Positions 1-6,205 of a stretch of 15,639 nucleotides of DNA are shown here, in pieces (position 1 is the first letter of the stretch; every line of letters begins with the position of its first letter). Position numbers and translations under genes: made by a program. The notes beneath the pieces are model-generated. The model saw only the letters and a list, made by a program, of their open reading frames with translations, was not told the DNA's origin and ran no database searches. The DNA is from Bacillota bacterium (GTDB lineage Bacteria; Bacillota_A; Clostridia; Peptostreptococcales; Anaerovoracaceae), in assembly GCA_017457585.1 (NCBI GenBank), contig JAFTHD010000268.1:1-15639 (forward strand). Direction: 5' to 3'.

Positions 1-920
1 ATTCGGTAAAAGCTTTGGGACTGCCTATGAGTGGAATAGTAAGAGATATCATGCTTCAGTCCTATGTACCACTTTTGCTGCTATATGTATTTCTTATTGC
101 ATTTGCCTGTGTTCAGGTTTCTCAATCAGGAAGAAATATGATTGAAAAACAGAAAGAACTGAGTGAAGAGGGTACCCGAATACAGACTGAGCTGAGTCTC
201 GCTACCAAGATACAGGCAGATATGATACCTCAGCTATTCCCTGCATTTCCTGAAAGGTCGGAATTCGATCTCTATGCATCTATGACACCAGCAAAAGAGG
301 TTGGTGGAGATTTCTATGATTTCTATATGATAGACGATGACCACCTTGGACTTGTTATAGCTGATGTGTCTGGAAAGGGAGTACCAGCGGCGCTCTTTAT
401 GATGGCGTCTAAGAGCATTATTCAGAATAATGCAATGATAAGCAAATCTCCTGCAGAAGTTCTTAGAGATACCAACAATACCATATGTGAAAGAAACAAC
501 GAAGAGATGTTTGTTACTGTATGGATTGGAGTTCTGGAAATATCAACTGGTAAGCTTACCTGTGCAAATGCAGGACATGAATATCCTGTTATTAAGGAAC
601 CAGATGGCGAGTTTGCTCTCTATAAGGATAAACATGGCTTTGTTATCGGTGGAATGGAAGGCATAAAATATAGCGAATATGAGCTTCAGTTAAAACCAGG
701 TTCCAAGATATTTGTATATACTGACGGCGTTCCTGAAGCAACGAACTTCGAAGAAGAGCTTTTCGGTAGTGAACGTATGGTCGTCGCGTTAAATGAAGAT
801 GCAAAAGCAGCACCTGACACGATACTTAAGAATGTCAGAAAAGCAGTGGATGAATTCGTAGAAGGGGCAGAACAGTTTGATGATATAACCATGCTTTGTC
901 TGGAATATAAAGGGATATAG
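1..920 (+). CDS. SpoIIE/RsbU-type PP2C serine phosphatase (5' partial)
   Basis: The reading frame is open to the left edge, so the true start lies outside the window and only the C-terminal part is seen. Counting from the Leu codon at 15, residues 17-36 form one hydrophobic membrane segment, residues 40-65 look like a linker helix, and a SpoIIE/PP2C catalytic domain follows to the end. Metal-binding aspartates are recognisable in GGDFYDFY (D99), ADVSGKG (D117), YTDGVPEA (D237) and FDDITML (D289/D290). The membrane anchor points to a missing extracellular or membrane sensor domain. By family knowledge such enzymes dephosphorylate STAS anti-anti-sigma proteins in partner-switching pathways. The next reading frame, one base downstream, is a remnant of exactly the HATPase kinase expected in such an operon. 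Whether this copy still signals is unknown, since its kinase partner here is broken. Confidence 0.85.
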   Translation, partial: SVKALGLPMSGIVRDIMLQSYVPLLLLYVFLIAFACVQVSQSGRNMIEKQKELSEEGTRIQTELSLATKIQADMIPQLFPAFPERSEFDLYASMTPAKEVGGDFYDFYMIDDDHLGLVIADVSGKGVPAALFMMASKSIIQNNAMISKSPAEVLRDTNNTICERNNEEMFVTVWIGVLEISTGKLTCANAGHEYPVIKEPDGEFALYKDKHGFVIGGMEGIKYSEYELQLKPGSKIFVYTDGVPEATNFEEELFGSERMVVALNEDAKAAPDTILKNVRKAVDEFVEGAEQFDDITMLCLEYKGI

Positions 921-921
921 T

Positions 922-1047
922 ATGAAAAAGAATGAGCTGACAATAGAAGCTTTAACTGCAGAAGAACGAGCTATCGGTGGTCTGGGAATATTCATGGTTA
1001 AGAAGAGCATGGATGATATGCAGTATGAATATAGAGAAGGTAAATAG
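922..1047 (+). pseudogene. Internally deleted anti-sigma kinase (RsbW/SpoIIAB-like HATPase) remnant
   Basis: A 41-codon frame begins one base after the phosphatase stop. Its first 12 residues (MKKNELTIEALT) match the usual start of the small ATP-binding proteins that follow SpoIIE phosphatases in Clostridia. The next residues run straight into the C-terminal region of that family, with the G2-box-like AIGGLGIFMVKKSMDD and YEYREGK. About 85 central residues, including the N-box that binds ATP/Mg, are missing. The frame also stops where the last beta strand should be. What is seen is the two joined ends in one frame; the loss of activity is inferred. A genuinely shortened regulatory peptide is possible but less likely. 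Confidence 0.72.
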
Positions 1048-1049
1048 AT

Positions 1050-1706
1050 ATGAATAGTGGAATAAATAATCTTACGATGAATCCATCAGGGTTTGTAGTC
1101 CTGGCAGACTATGTGCCGCATATTATACAAGAGATAAGATATCATTCTTCATATAACTTTATAGGTGAGAGAATAGATGGATATGAGGAACCTGTAGCTA
1201 TTATATGCAAAGAGGCAGCAAGGAGACTTAAGACTGTAGCAAATGAGATGATAGTGCAGGGCTACAGACTTAAGGTGTTTGATGCTTACCGTCCGGCTTG
1301 CGCTGTAAAGCATTTTGTGCTTTGGGGAATAGAGGATCAGGACATTCGTATGAAACCTTACTTTTATCCTGAACTGGAGAAGCAGGAGCTCTTTACAAAG
1401 GGCTACATAGCGAAGCTTTCAAGCCATAGCAGAGGAAGTGCGATAGATCTGACTCTTCTTGATATGAAGACCGGAAAAGAACTGGATATGGGAGGTCCGT
1501 TTGACCTGTTTAGTGAGATATCACATCCGGACTACAAGGGTATTACCGATGAGCAGTATGAGAATCGTATGATCCTGCAAAATGTCATGGTTCGTAATGG
1601 CTTTAAGCCTATTGACTGCGAGTGGTGGCATTTTTCGCTTGAGGATGAACCATATCCTGATACCTACTTTGAGTTCCCTGTATCAGCGGAGTATCTAAGG
1701 AGGTAA
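1050..1706 (+). CDS. vanX: D-alanyl-D-alanine dipeptidase, VanX/DdpX family (peptidase M15D)
   Basis: The 218-residue protein is the usual length for VanX-type zinc dipeptidases, which cleave D-Ala-D-Ala. The active-site signature is complete: the Arg in DAYRP (R81) that aids substrate binding, zinc ligands H126 and D133 in SSHSRGSAIDLTL, catalytic base E191 and zinc ligand H194 in EWWHFS. There is no signal peptide, so it should act in the cytoplasm. The start at 1050 is supported by AGAAGG upstream. An internal ATG at 1077 matches where family members usually begin but has no ribosome binding site. No VanH, VanA or VanRS-like genes lie nearby, so a role in D-Ala-D-Ala turnover or peptidoglycan recycling fits better than glycopeptide resistance. 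It sits directly after the broken kinase frame and its stop abuts an integrase remnant. Confidence 0.9.
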   Translation: MNSGINNLTMNPSGFVVLADYVPHIIQEIRYHSSYNFIGERIDGYEEPVAIICKEAARRLKTVANEMIVQGYRLKVFDAYRPACAVKHFVLWGIEDQDIRMKPYFYPELEKQELFTKGYIAKLSSHSRGSAIDLTLLDMKTGKELDMGGPFDLFSEISHPDYKGITDEQYENRMILQNVMVRNGFKPIDCEWWHFSLEDEPYPDTYFEFPVSAEYLRR

Positions 1707-1856
1707 TCGGTCACGATGAATACCTACACGCATCTTGGTTTCGACGATGCAAGGGACGAGATGATCAGGCTGGAGGAGCTGGAAGCAGCGAAGAAGGAAG
1801 TGGAAAAGGTCAGTGGAGAGAGACCGGTGACGCAGAAGCTTTTTAAGGCGGTTTGA
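1707..1856 (+). pseudogene. C-terminal remnant of a tyrosine recombinase/integrase
   Basis: An ATG at 1716 opens a 46-codon frame, with AAGGAGG overlapping the VanX stop. Its N-terminal motif MNTYTHLGFDDA is the catalytic-tyrosine segment (Y4) of phage and transposon-type integrases. It is followed by the acidic/basic helix and the C-terminal motif seen as PVTQKLFKAV in Clostridia integrases. The three codons before the ATG (Ser-Val-Thr) also fit the family consensus just upstream of the tyrosine, and the frame is then cut by the VanX stop codon at 1704-1706. Everything upstream, including the other catalytic residues (R, K/H, R, H), is absent, so it cannot recombine DNA alone. It marks the end of a former mobile element. 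Recognition is from motif memory; a similarity search would settle it. Confidence 0.68.
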
Positions 1857-1878
1857 ATATTGTAGAGTGTTCGCAGAG

Positions 1879-1917
1879 GCACTTCATCAGTTTGAATGAC
1901 TGGTGAGGCGCTTTTTT
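1879..1917 (+). terminator. Rho-independent terminator after the integrase remnant
   Basis: A 13-bp stem (GCACTTCATCAGT with ACTGGTGAGGCGC, one A-C mismatch and two G-U pairs) closes a 7-base loop and is followed by six T residues. It lies 23 bases after the remnant's stop codon and insulates the AbiE promoter from upstream transcription. Confidence 0.8.
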
Positions 1918-1926
1918 GATTTTCTT

Positions 1927-1975
1927 CTTCACTTTTTCGCAAACTTGTGATATGTTTATTAGCGAGAAAGTGAGG
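1927..1975 (+). promoter_or_regulatory. AbiE promoter embedded in an inverted-repeat operator
   Basis: The arms CTTCACTTTTTCGC (1927-1940) and GCGAGAAAGTGAGG (1962-1975) are inverted repeats matching at 12 of 14 positions, 21 bases apart. A candidate promoter lies across them: -35 TTCACT (1928-1933), 17-base spacer, and extended -10 TGA-TATGTT (-10 hexamer 1951-1956). The left arm covers the -35 box and the right arm covers the expected transcript start and part of the ribosome binding site. AbiEi antitoxins are known to repress their own promoter by binding paired inverted repeats, so this is the likely AbiEi operator. Promoter strength and binding are inferred. Confidence 0.62.
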
Positions 1976-1983
1976 TGAAGTGC

Positions 1984-2574
1984 GTGACAAAAACAGAAAC
2001 GCTGGATATGCTTGTCAAAGATGGAAATGGCTACCTTTTAACATCCACGGTTGTCGAGCATTTCATTTCCAAACATACTCTTGCTGATTATGTTCGCAAA
2101 AATGGACTTCAGAAGGTTGCGCATGGTGTTTATATGTCGGAAGATACCTGGCTTGATGAGCTATATGTGCTTTATCTTCGTAACAGAAAAATCATTTTTT
2201 CCTATGAGACTGCGCTTTATCTTCATGGGTTGAGTGATCGGGAGCCTTTCTATACCACGGTTACTGTACCGAAAGGATACAATGCTGAACATCTTAAGGC
2301 AAAGGGAATTCATGTGTCTTATATTAAAGATGAATGGTATGAGGTCGGACTTTCAAAAGTTCAGACGAACATGGGCAATACAGTTCCCGTTTACGACAGG
2401 GAACGTACTATCTGTGACATCATTCGCAATAAGAAGGACATTGAGATCCAGACTTATCAGACAGCCATTAAAGAATACATGAGTGGCAAAAAGAATCTTC
2501 CCAATCTGATGAATTATGCCCGGCTTTTTAATATCGAGAAGGATGTGAGAACTTATACGGAGGTAATGCTTTGA
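1984..2574 (+). CDS. abiEi: AbiEi-family type IV antitoxin / transcriptional autorepressor
   Basis: The protein of about 196 residues has the AbiEi layout: an N-terminal winged-helix domain (about residues 1-55, with VEHFISKHTLADYVRKNG and HGVYMSEDT) and a C-terminal antitoxin domain containing the family motif SYETALYLHGLSDREP and, later, VYDRERTICDIIRN. In the AbiE system this protein represses the operon and counteracts the AbiEii nucleotidyltransferase without forming a stable complex, which is why it is classed as type IV. I chose the GTG at 1984 because GAGGTGA (1972-1978) sits five bases upstream. An in-frame GTG at 1975 lies inside that ribosome binding site and would add three residues. 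Its stop overlaps the AbiEii start by four bases, a typical translationally coupled pair. Confidence 0.87.
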   Translation: MTKTETLDMLVKDGNGYLLTSTVVEHFISKHTLADYVRKNGLQKVAHGVYMSEDTWLDELYVLYLRNRKIIFSYETALYLHGLSDREPFYTTVTVPKGYNAEHLKAKGIHVSYIKDEWYEVGLSKVQTNMGNTVPVYDRERTICDIIRNKKDIEIQTYQTAIKEYMSGKKNLPNLMNYARLFNIEKDVRTYTEVML

Positions 2575-3407
2575 TTAAAACATCTACACAATTGAAGGCA
2601 AAGGTTCGTAACCTTTCCGGAGGAGATAATAATAAAGCAAAGATGCTTATCCGCAACTTCATTATGGAGAGATTCCTTGAACGGATTGCATTGTCAGAGT
2701 ATCGGAATAATTTTATCCTTAAAGGTGGCATGCTTGTTGCGGCGGTAGTAGGGCTGGAAACGAGAGCGACAATGGATATAGACTCTACGGTAAGGTCACT
2801 TCCTCTTTCTGAAGAGAAGGCTCGGGAAATTGTCGAGGAAATTATCAGGGTCGAGATAGATGATGGAGTCTCGTTTTCAATAACCAAAGTCTCCGATATT
2901 ATGGAAGGGCATGACTATCCAGGTATCAGATTTATGCTGGAAGCTACTCTTGATAAGTTAAGACAGGCAATTAAGATTGATATTTCGACAGGTGATGTGA
3001 TTACTCCGGGAGCGATAGAGTATTCATATAAGCTGATGTTCGAGGATAGATCCATATCAATCTGGACATATAATCTTGAAACAATGCTCGGTGAGAAATT
3101 GGAAACGATTATGGCTCGTGAGACAGCAAACACCAGAATGCGTGACTTCTATGACATTCATGTTTTGCCCTGGCGCGAGGGGGTGGACACGGCTGTGTTC
3201 AATGCTGCATTTATGGCTACAAGCAGGAAAAGAGAAACCACAGAGATGATTTCGAGGCTTGATGATATACTTGCGGCGATCAGAAATGAGTCAATCATGA
3301 AGGAAATGTGGGATAAATATCGAAGGGACAATTTCTTCGTGGGAGATATTTCCTGGGAGGACGTAAACAAAAGCGTACTCGAGCTGAGAAACGTGCTGCA
3401 AGATTAA
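2571..3407 (+). CDS. abiEii: AbiEii-family nucleotidyltransferase toxin
   Basis: The 278-residue protein carries the AbiEii/DUF1814 nucleotidyltransferase motifs in order. These are K51-G52-G53 in LKGGML; the metal-binding D69 and D71 in TRATMDIDST; a third acidic residue in IKIDIST (D137); and the family block EKLETIMARE with NTRMRDFYDI (K176, R191, D192, D195). By family knowledge AbiEii is a nucleotide-binding toxin of a bacteriostatic abortive-infection module, and related MenT toxins add nucleotides to tRNA acceptor ends. The target of this copy is not known. Translation starts at a TTG overlapping the antitoxin stop, with ACGGAGGT seven bases upstream. All key residues appear intact, so the pair is probably functional and may stabilise the local region or defend against phage. 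Confidence 0.9.
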   Translation: MIKTSTQLKAKVRNLSGGDNNKAKMLIRNFIMERFLERIALSEYRNNFILKGGMLVAAVVGLETRATMDIDSTVRSLPLSEEKAREIVEEIIRVEIDDGVSFSITKVSDIMEGHDYPGIRFMLEATLDKLRQAIKIDISTGDVITPGAIEYSYKLMFEDRSISIWTYNLETMLGEKLETIMARETANTRMRDFYDIHVLPWREGVDTAVFNAAFMATSRKRETTEMISRLDDILAAIRNESIMKEMWDKYRRDNFFVGDISWEDVNKSVLELRNVLQD

Positions 3408-3456
3408 ATATAATAGTCTGTGAGGAATCGATTATAGTTTTTGAGAAGATGCTTGA

Positions 3457-3632
3457 TTGATAACTTCCGATCTATCAAATGTAAACACACTGATATATTC
3501 ACAGTGTAGGGCACATTTTTTCAGTAAATCGCTGTGTAAAGCTTAATAAAATGCGGTATTTTGACGGTTTTACTGAAAAGTCATAATATATGCATCCGTT
3601 CGTTCAGTAGAAGACGCATTATTTACTGAACA
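3457..3632. repeat. Inverted-repeat cluster with four TTCAGTA/TACTGAA cores
   Basis: The 295 bp between AbiEii and the phosphatase operon hold no convincing gene. Inside it are nested inverted repeats: TTGATA/TATCAA (3457-3462, 3473-3478), ACACTG/CAGTGT (3486-3491, 3502-3507), TTTTCAGTAAA/TTTACTGAAAA (3518-3528, 3569-3579, an exact 11-bp match) and GTTCAGTA/TACTGAAC (3602-3609, 3624-3631). The last two pairs share a TTCAGTA core in alternating orientation. One copy lies in the spacer of the candidate promoter and others lie up- and downstream, the pattern expected for a multi-site operator. No known regulator motif is recognised. Confidence 0.55.
3561..3589 (+). promoter_or_regulatory. Candidate promoter of the phosphatase operon
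   Basis: TTGACG (3561-3566), a 17-base spacer and TAATAT (3584-3589) give a fair sigma-A-type match. The spacer contains TTTACTGAA (3569-3577), so a protein bound there would block RNA polymerase. The implied leader is about 105 bases, ending in a strong AAAAGGAGGG ribosome binding site at 3685-3693. Confidence 0.42.
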
Positions 3633-3702
3633 AAATGATAAAGGAAAGGTAAGTTTACAGTAGATAAACAAAATAAAGGCAAGAAAAGGAGGGAAAAATC
3701 AA

Positions 3703-4167
3703 GTGATTAAAATACTATTTGTCTGCCACGGCAATATTTGCAGAAGTCCGATGGCTGAGTTTGTTTTTAAGGAAATGATTAAAATCAGGGGAGTGGCAGA
3801 TCTGTTCCAGGTAGCCTCCGCTGCGACCAGCCGTGAGGAGATGGGCAATCCCGTCTATCCTCCGGCCAGGAGAAAACTCGCTGAGAATGGCATCGGATGC
3901 GAAGGCCACCATGCAAGACAGATGACGAAGTCCGATTACGAATACTACGACTACATCATCTGCATGGACCCTATGAACATAAGGAATGCCTATAGAATTA
4001 CAGGCGGAGACCCTGATCACAAGATTTCTTTGCTCCTCGATTTCACGGAAAGGGCGGGAGACCAGGTGGCGGACCCATGGTACACCGGGAACTTCGATGA
4101 AACCTGGAGGGATGTAACGGAAGGGTGTTCATGTCTACTTGATAAGCTGCTTGAGGATTTAAGGTGA
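3703..4167 (+). CDS. Low-molecular-weight protein tyrosine phosphatase
   Basis: The 154-residue cytoplasmic enzyme has the LMW-PTP signature at the N-terminus, CHGNICRS, where C8 is the phosphocysteine nucleophile and R14 binds phosphate. The general-acid aspartate is in ADPWYTG (D124), followed by the family's C-terminal helix. The length is standard. These enzymes remove phosphate from protein tyrosine and, in some species, from arginine, and often oppose tyrosine kinases in capsule control; no kinase or capsule gene is visible here. Translation begins at GTG, ten bases after AAAAGGAGGG. The gene is followed after four bases by a HAD phosphatase, so the two are co-transcribed. ArsC-type arsenate reductase is unlikely because the DPW acid loop is of the phosphatase type and no ars genes are nearby. 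Confidence 0.92.
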   Translation: MIKILFVCHGNICRSPMAEFVFKEMIKIRGVADLFQVASAATSREEMGNPVYPPARRKLAENGIGCEGHHARQMTKSDYEYYDYIICMDPMNIRNAYRITGGDPDHKISLLLDFTERAGDQVADPWYTGNFDETWRDVTEGCSCLLDKLLEDLR

Positions 4168-4171
4168 GCGT

Positions 4172-4807
4172 ATGAAAAAGGCGATTATATTTGATCTGGA
4201 CGGCACGCTCTGGGATTCCACAGGTTGCGCTGCGAAGGTCTGGAACAGTCTTAGCGCAAGACACGATGACATCTGCCTCAGCATGACGGAGGAAAGGGCA
4301 GGAAGCCTCATGGGAAAGATCATGGAGGAAATCTGTGAGATACTTTTTCCCGATCTGCCTGAGACAAGAAGACGGGAAATCTTTGAGGACTTCAGCATAC
4401 ACGAGCAAATGTACCTGCGCGAGCATGGCGCCGTTCTTTATGACGGGGTGCAGGAGACGTTGAAGAAACTTAGAGAGACATTTGATCTGTACATCGTAAG
4501 CAACAGCCAGGACGGTTACGTGCAAAGCTTCCTGTATGCGCACGATTTAGGCGTGGTTTTCAAAGACTTTGAGATGTCGGGAAGAACGGGGCTCAGCAAA
4601 GGCGAGAACATAAGGCTGATCATGGACAGAAACGATGTGAAGACCGCTGTATATGTTGGAGATACGGAAAGCGATGAAAAGGCCGCAAGGTTTGCAGGAA
4701 TTCCGTTTATATATGCATCTTACGGTTTTGGCCAGGCGGTCTCGCCGGATGGAACTATAGATGGATTCAGTGAAATAGAGGATACTATAAAAGCAGTACT
4801 CACTTGA
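4172..4807 (+). CDS. HAD-superfamily phosphatase (phosphoglycolate-phosphatase-like)
   Basis: All four HAD motifs are present in 211 residues. Motif I is FDLDGTLWDS (nucleophile D8, acid D10), motif II is IVSNSQDG (S110), motif III is K143 in GLSKGENI, and motif IV is VGDTESDEK (D164, D168). Residues of about 15-85 form a helical cap of type C1. This places it with Gph/PGMB-like hydrolases, but the substrate cannot be read from sequence. The start lies four bases after the tyrosine phosphatase stop, with AGGTGA overlapping that stop, showing tight translational coupling. The stop codon is inside a stem-loop shared with the convergent epimerase gene. The pairing suggests a common dephosphorylation or repair role, which is only inference. 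Confidence 0.88.
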   Translation: MKKAIIFDLDGTLWDSTGCAAKVWNSLSARHDDICLSMTEERAGSLMGKIMEEICEILFPDLPETRRREIFEDFSIHEQMYLREHGAVLYDGVQETLKKLRETFDLYIVSNSQDGYVQSFLYAHDLGVVFKDFEMSGRTGLSKGENIRLIMDRNDVKTAVYVGDTESDEKAARFAGIPFIYASYGFGQAVSPDGTIDGFSEIEDTIKAVLT

Positions 4808-4817
4808 GCACTGCTTT
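4790..4817. terminator. Bidirectional terminator overlapping the HAD stop codon
   Basis: Two 12-base arms, AAAGCAGTACTC and GAGCACTGCTTT, pair with one A-C mismatch around a four-base loop. The plus strand continues with a short interrupted T tract and the minus strand with TTTT after the stem. It serves both the HAD gene, whose TGA (4805-4807) lies in the hairpin, and the epimerase gene ending at 4828. The T tracts are short, so efficiency may be modest. Confidence 0.6.
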
Positions 4818-4827
4818 CATTCCTTTA

Positions 4828-5997
4828 TCAGCTCATTCTTCTGATCATTTCAATGCACATTCTGCCGTTGTGGTAAGGGCATTTCCATTGATGGGCGAGG
4901 GGCTGCTCCGGATCAACGGTGTTATCCGCTTCGACGTTTTCAAACCACTCTCCGCTGGCCCGGTCGATGACGTGATCTTGGATGTATTCCCAAACTTTTT
5001 CGGATGCGTCAAGGTAATGACCGCAGGAAGGGTCTCGTTGGTAAGCGTTGTAGAATCCGGTGACAGACTCAGCCTGTATCCACCATATCTTTTTACGGTT
5101 AACAGCACCGTCCTCGCATTCAAAGTTCATTCCACCGGTTTCCCTGTCAATCCCGTTCCTGTAAGCGCCTTCTGCAAGGCCACTGGTAACGGGACTCATT
5201 TTCTCAGAAATGTCCACATCATCTAAAACGCTGCACGCTCTATCTATGAGCCAGGAGGCTTCAATATCGTGTCCGTATGATACCAGGTCGATGATGGGCT
5301 CGTAATTGAGGTTGAAGAAGACTTCGCACATCTTCTTTTCAGGGTTATAGACTTTCGTCCTGAATATGTCGAGAATCTCAATGATGGATTTCCTGACGGA
5401 ATCTGAGCCGGTCGCTCTGAACAGCTCCGTGTACGCTTCCAGAATGTGAAGGAGGGTGTTCATCGTTCGCTCGGCGATGACTCCGTTCTCGGAAAGTTTG
5501 TCGTTTGAGACAGGGGAGAAGTCGCGTGCAAAGCTTTCAAGGTATCCATCCTCGTCACGACACTTTTTCTCGATTGTGCCGTACAGGTTCTCCACAAGTT
5601 GAAGGGCCGCTTTTTCGCCGGAAACCCTATAGTAACAGGATAGCGCATAGATTGCGAAAGCCAGATTGTAGGTGTGCTTGATGTCTTCCTTGGGCGCCCC
5701 ATCAGCGCTGACAGACCAGTATATTCCGCCAAACTCCCTGTCGTAGAATTTGTCAGCGATGAACTGGTAGGCGTGTGTTGCGAAAGGAAGAAGCGTCTCG
5801 TCTCTGAGGAGCTCGTATGCAGACGAGTAAAACCACAGGATTCTGCTCGTCAGAACGCCGCCCTTTGCGGCAGACGGGTCAGGAACACCATCTTTGTCTG
5901 CAAAGCCGTAGAAACCGCCGCTGGTCTCGTCGATCATTCCGTTCCAGAAGGGGATCAGATCCTTTGTCAGATGATGATAAAAAACATTCTTATCCAT
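4828..5997 (-). CDS. ce: Cellobiose 2-epimerase (AGE family)
   Basis: The 389-residue protein resembles Ruminococcus albus cellobiose 2-epimerase along its whole length and, from memory, has the same length. Family landmarks include FWNG...GGFYGF near the N-terminus, R52 in SRILWF, SYGHDIEASWLIDRAC (catalytic H243 with E246), WWIQAES, and KCPYHNGRMCIEMI (H376). These give an (alpha/alpha)6 barrel. The enzyme interconverts beta-1,4-linked glucobiose and glucosyl-mannose (EC 5.1.3.11), feeding cellobiose- or mannobiose-phosphorylase pathways in anaerobes. No signal peptide is seen, so it is cytoplasmic. GGAGAG lies six bases before the ATG on the minus strand. No partner glycoside gene is adjacent, so it stands alone. 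N-acylglucosamine 2-epimerase is the alternative, but the disaccharide-epimerase motifs fit better. Confidence 0.87.
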   Translation of the reverse strand: MDKNVFYHHLTKDLIPFWNGMIDETSGGFYGFADKDGVPDPSAAKGGVLTSRILWFYSSAYELLRDETLLPFATHAYQFIADKFYDREFGGIYWSVSADGAPKEDIKHTYNLAFAIYALSCYYRVSGEKAALQLVENLYGTIEKKCRDEDGYLESFARDFSPVSNDKLSENGVIAERTMNTLLHILEAYTELFRATGSDSVRKSIIEILDIFRTKVYNPEKKMCEVFFNLNYEPIIDLVSYGHDIEASWLIDRACSVLDDVDISEKMSPVTSGLAEGAYRNGIDRETGGMNFECEDGAVNRKKIWWIQAESVTGFYNAYQRDPSCGHYLDASEKVWEYIQDHVIDRASGEWFENVEADNTVDPEQPLAHQWKCPYHNGRMCIEMIRRMS

Positions 5998-6057
5998 TGA
6001 TTCTCTCCAATCATTTCAGATTCAATACAACTATACAACAGATGCCGCTTTTTTAAA

Positions 6058-6085
6058 ATAATATGAATCTGCTTTTTAAAGTTAA
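6058..6085 (-). promoter_or_regulatory. Candidate promoter of the epimerase gene
   Basis: Read on the minus strand, TTAACT (plus positions 6080-6085), a 16-base spacer and TATTAT (6058-6063) form a reasonable -35/-10 pair about 60 bases before the epimerase start. It is divergent from the transporter promoter that begins 13 bases away, so the two may share control. Confidence 0.42.
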
Positions 6086-6097
6086 TGCGAATCCACC

Positions 6098-6126
6098 TTC
6101 GCCGCTTTACCAATCTATGGTATAAT
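6098..6126 (+). promoter_or_regulatory. Extended -10 promoter for the transporter-polA gene cluster
   Basis: A perfect TATAAT (6121-6126) is preceded by TGG, giving an extended -10. The -35 (TTCGCC, 6098-6103, 17-base spacer) is poor, as is usual for extended -10 promoters. The same TGGTATAATTT string recurs before the RND gene. The leader of about 73 bases holds a short GGCT/AGCC hairpin but no recognisable riboswitch. Confidence 0.6.
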
Positions 6127-6205
6127 TTCAGGGTATCATGGAATGGCTTCATATGAGCCGCCCAATTGCATGAATGATTAATAGAGTAATTGAAAGAGTA
6201 AAAGT

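Noticed and set aside
3703..4167. Arsenate reductase (ArsC) reading of the small phosphatase
   Set aside because: The DPW acid loop and absence of ars genes or extra redox cysteines in the ArsC spacing favour a tyrosine phosphatase.
4804..5226. Plus-strand open frame of 140 codons starting at the HAD stop
   Set aside because: It is antisense to the cellobiose 2-epimerase gene, which has full family motifs; the frame itself has none.
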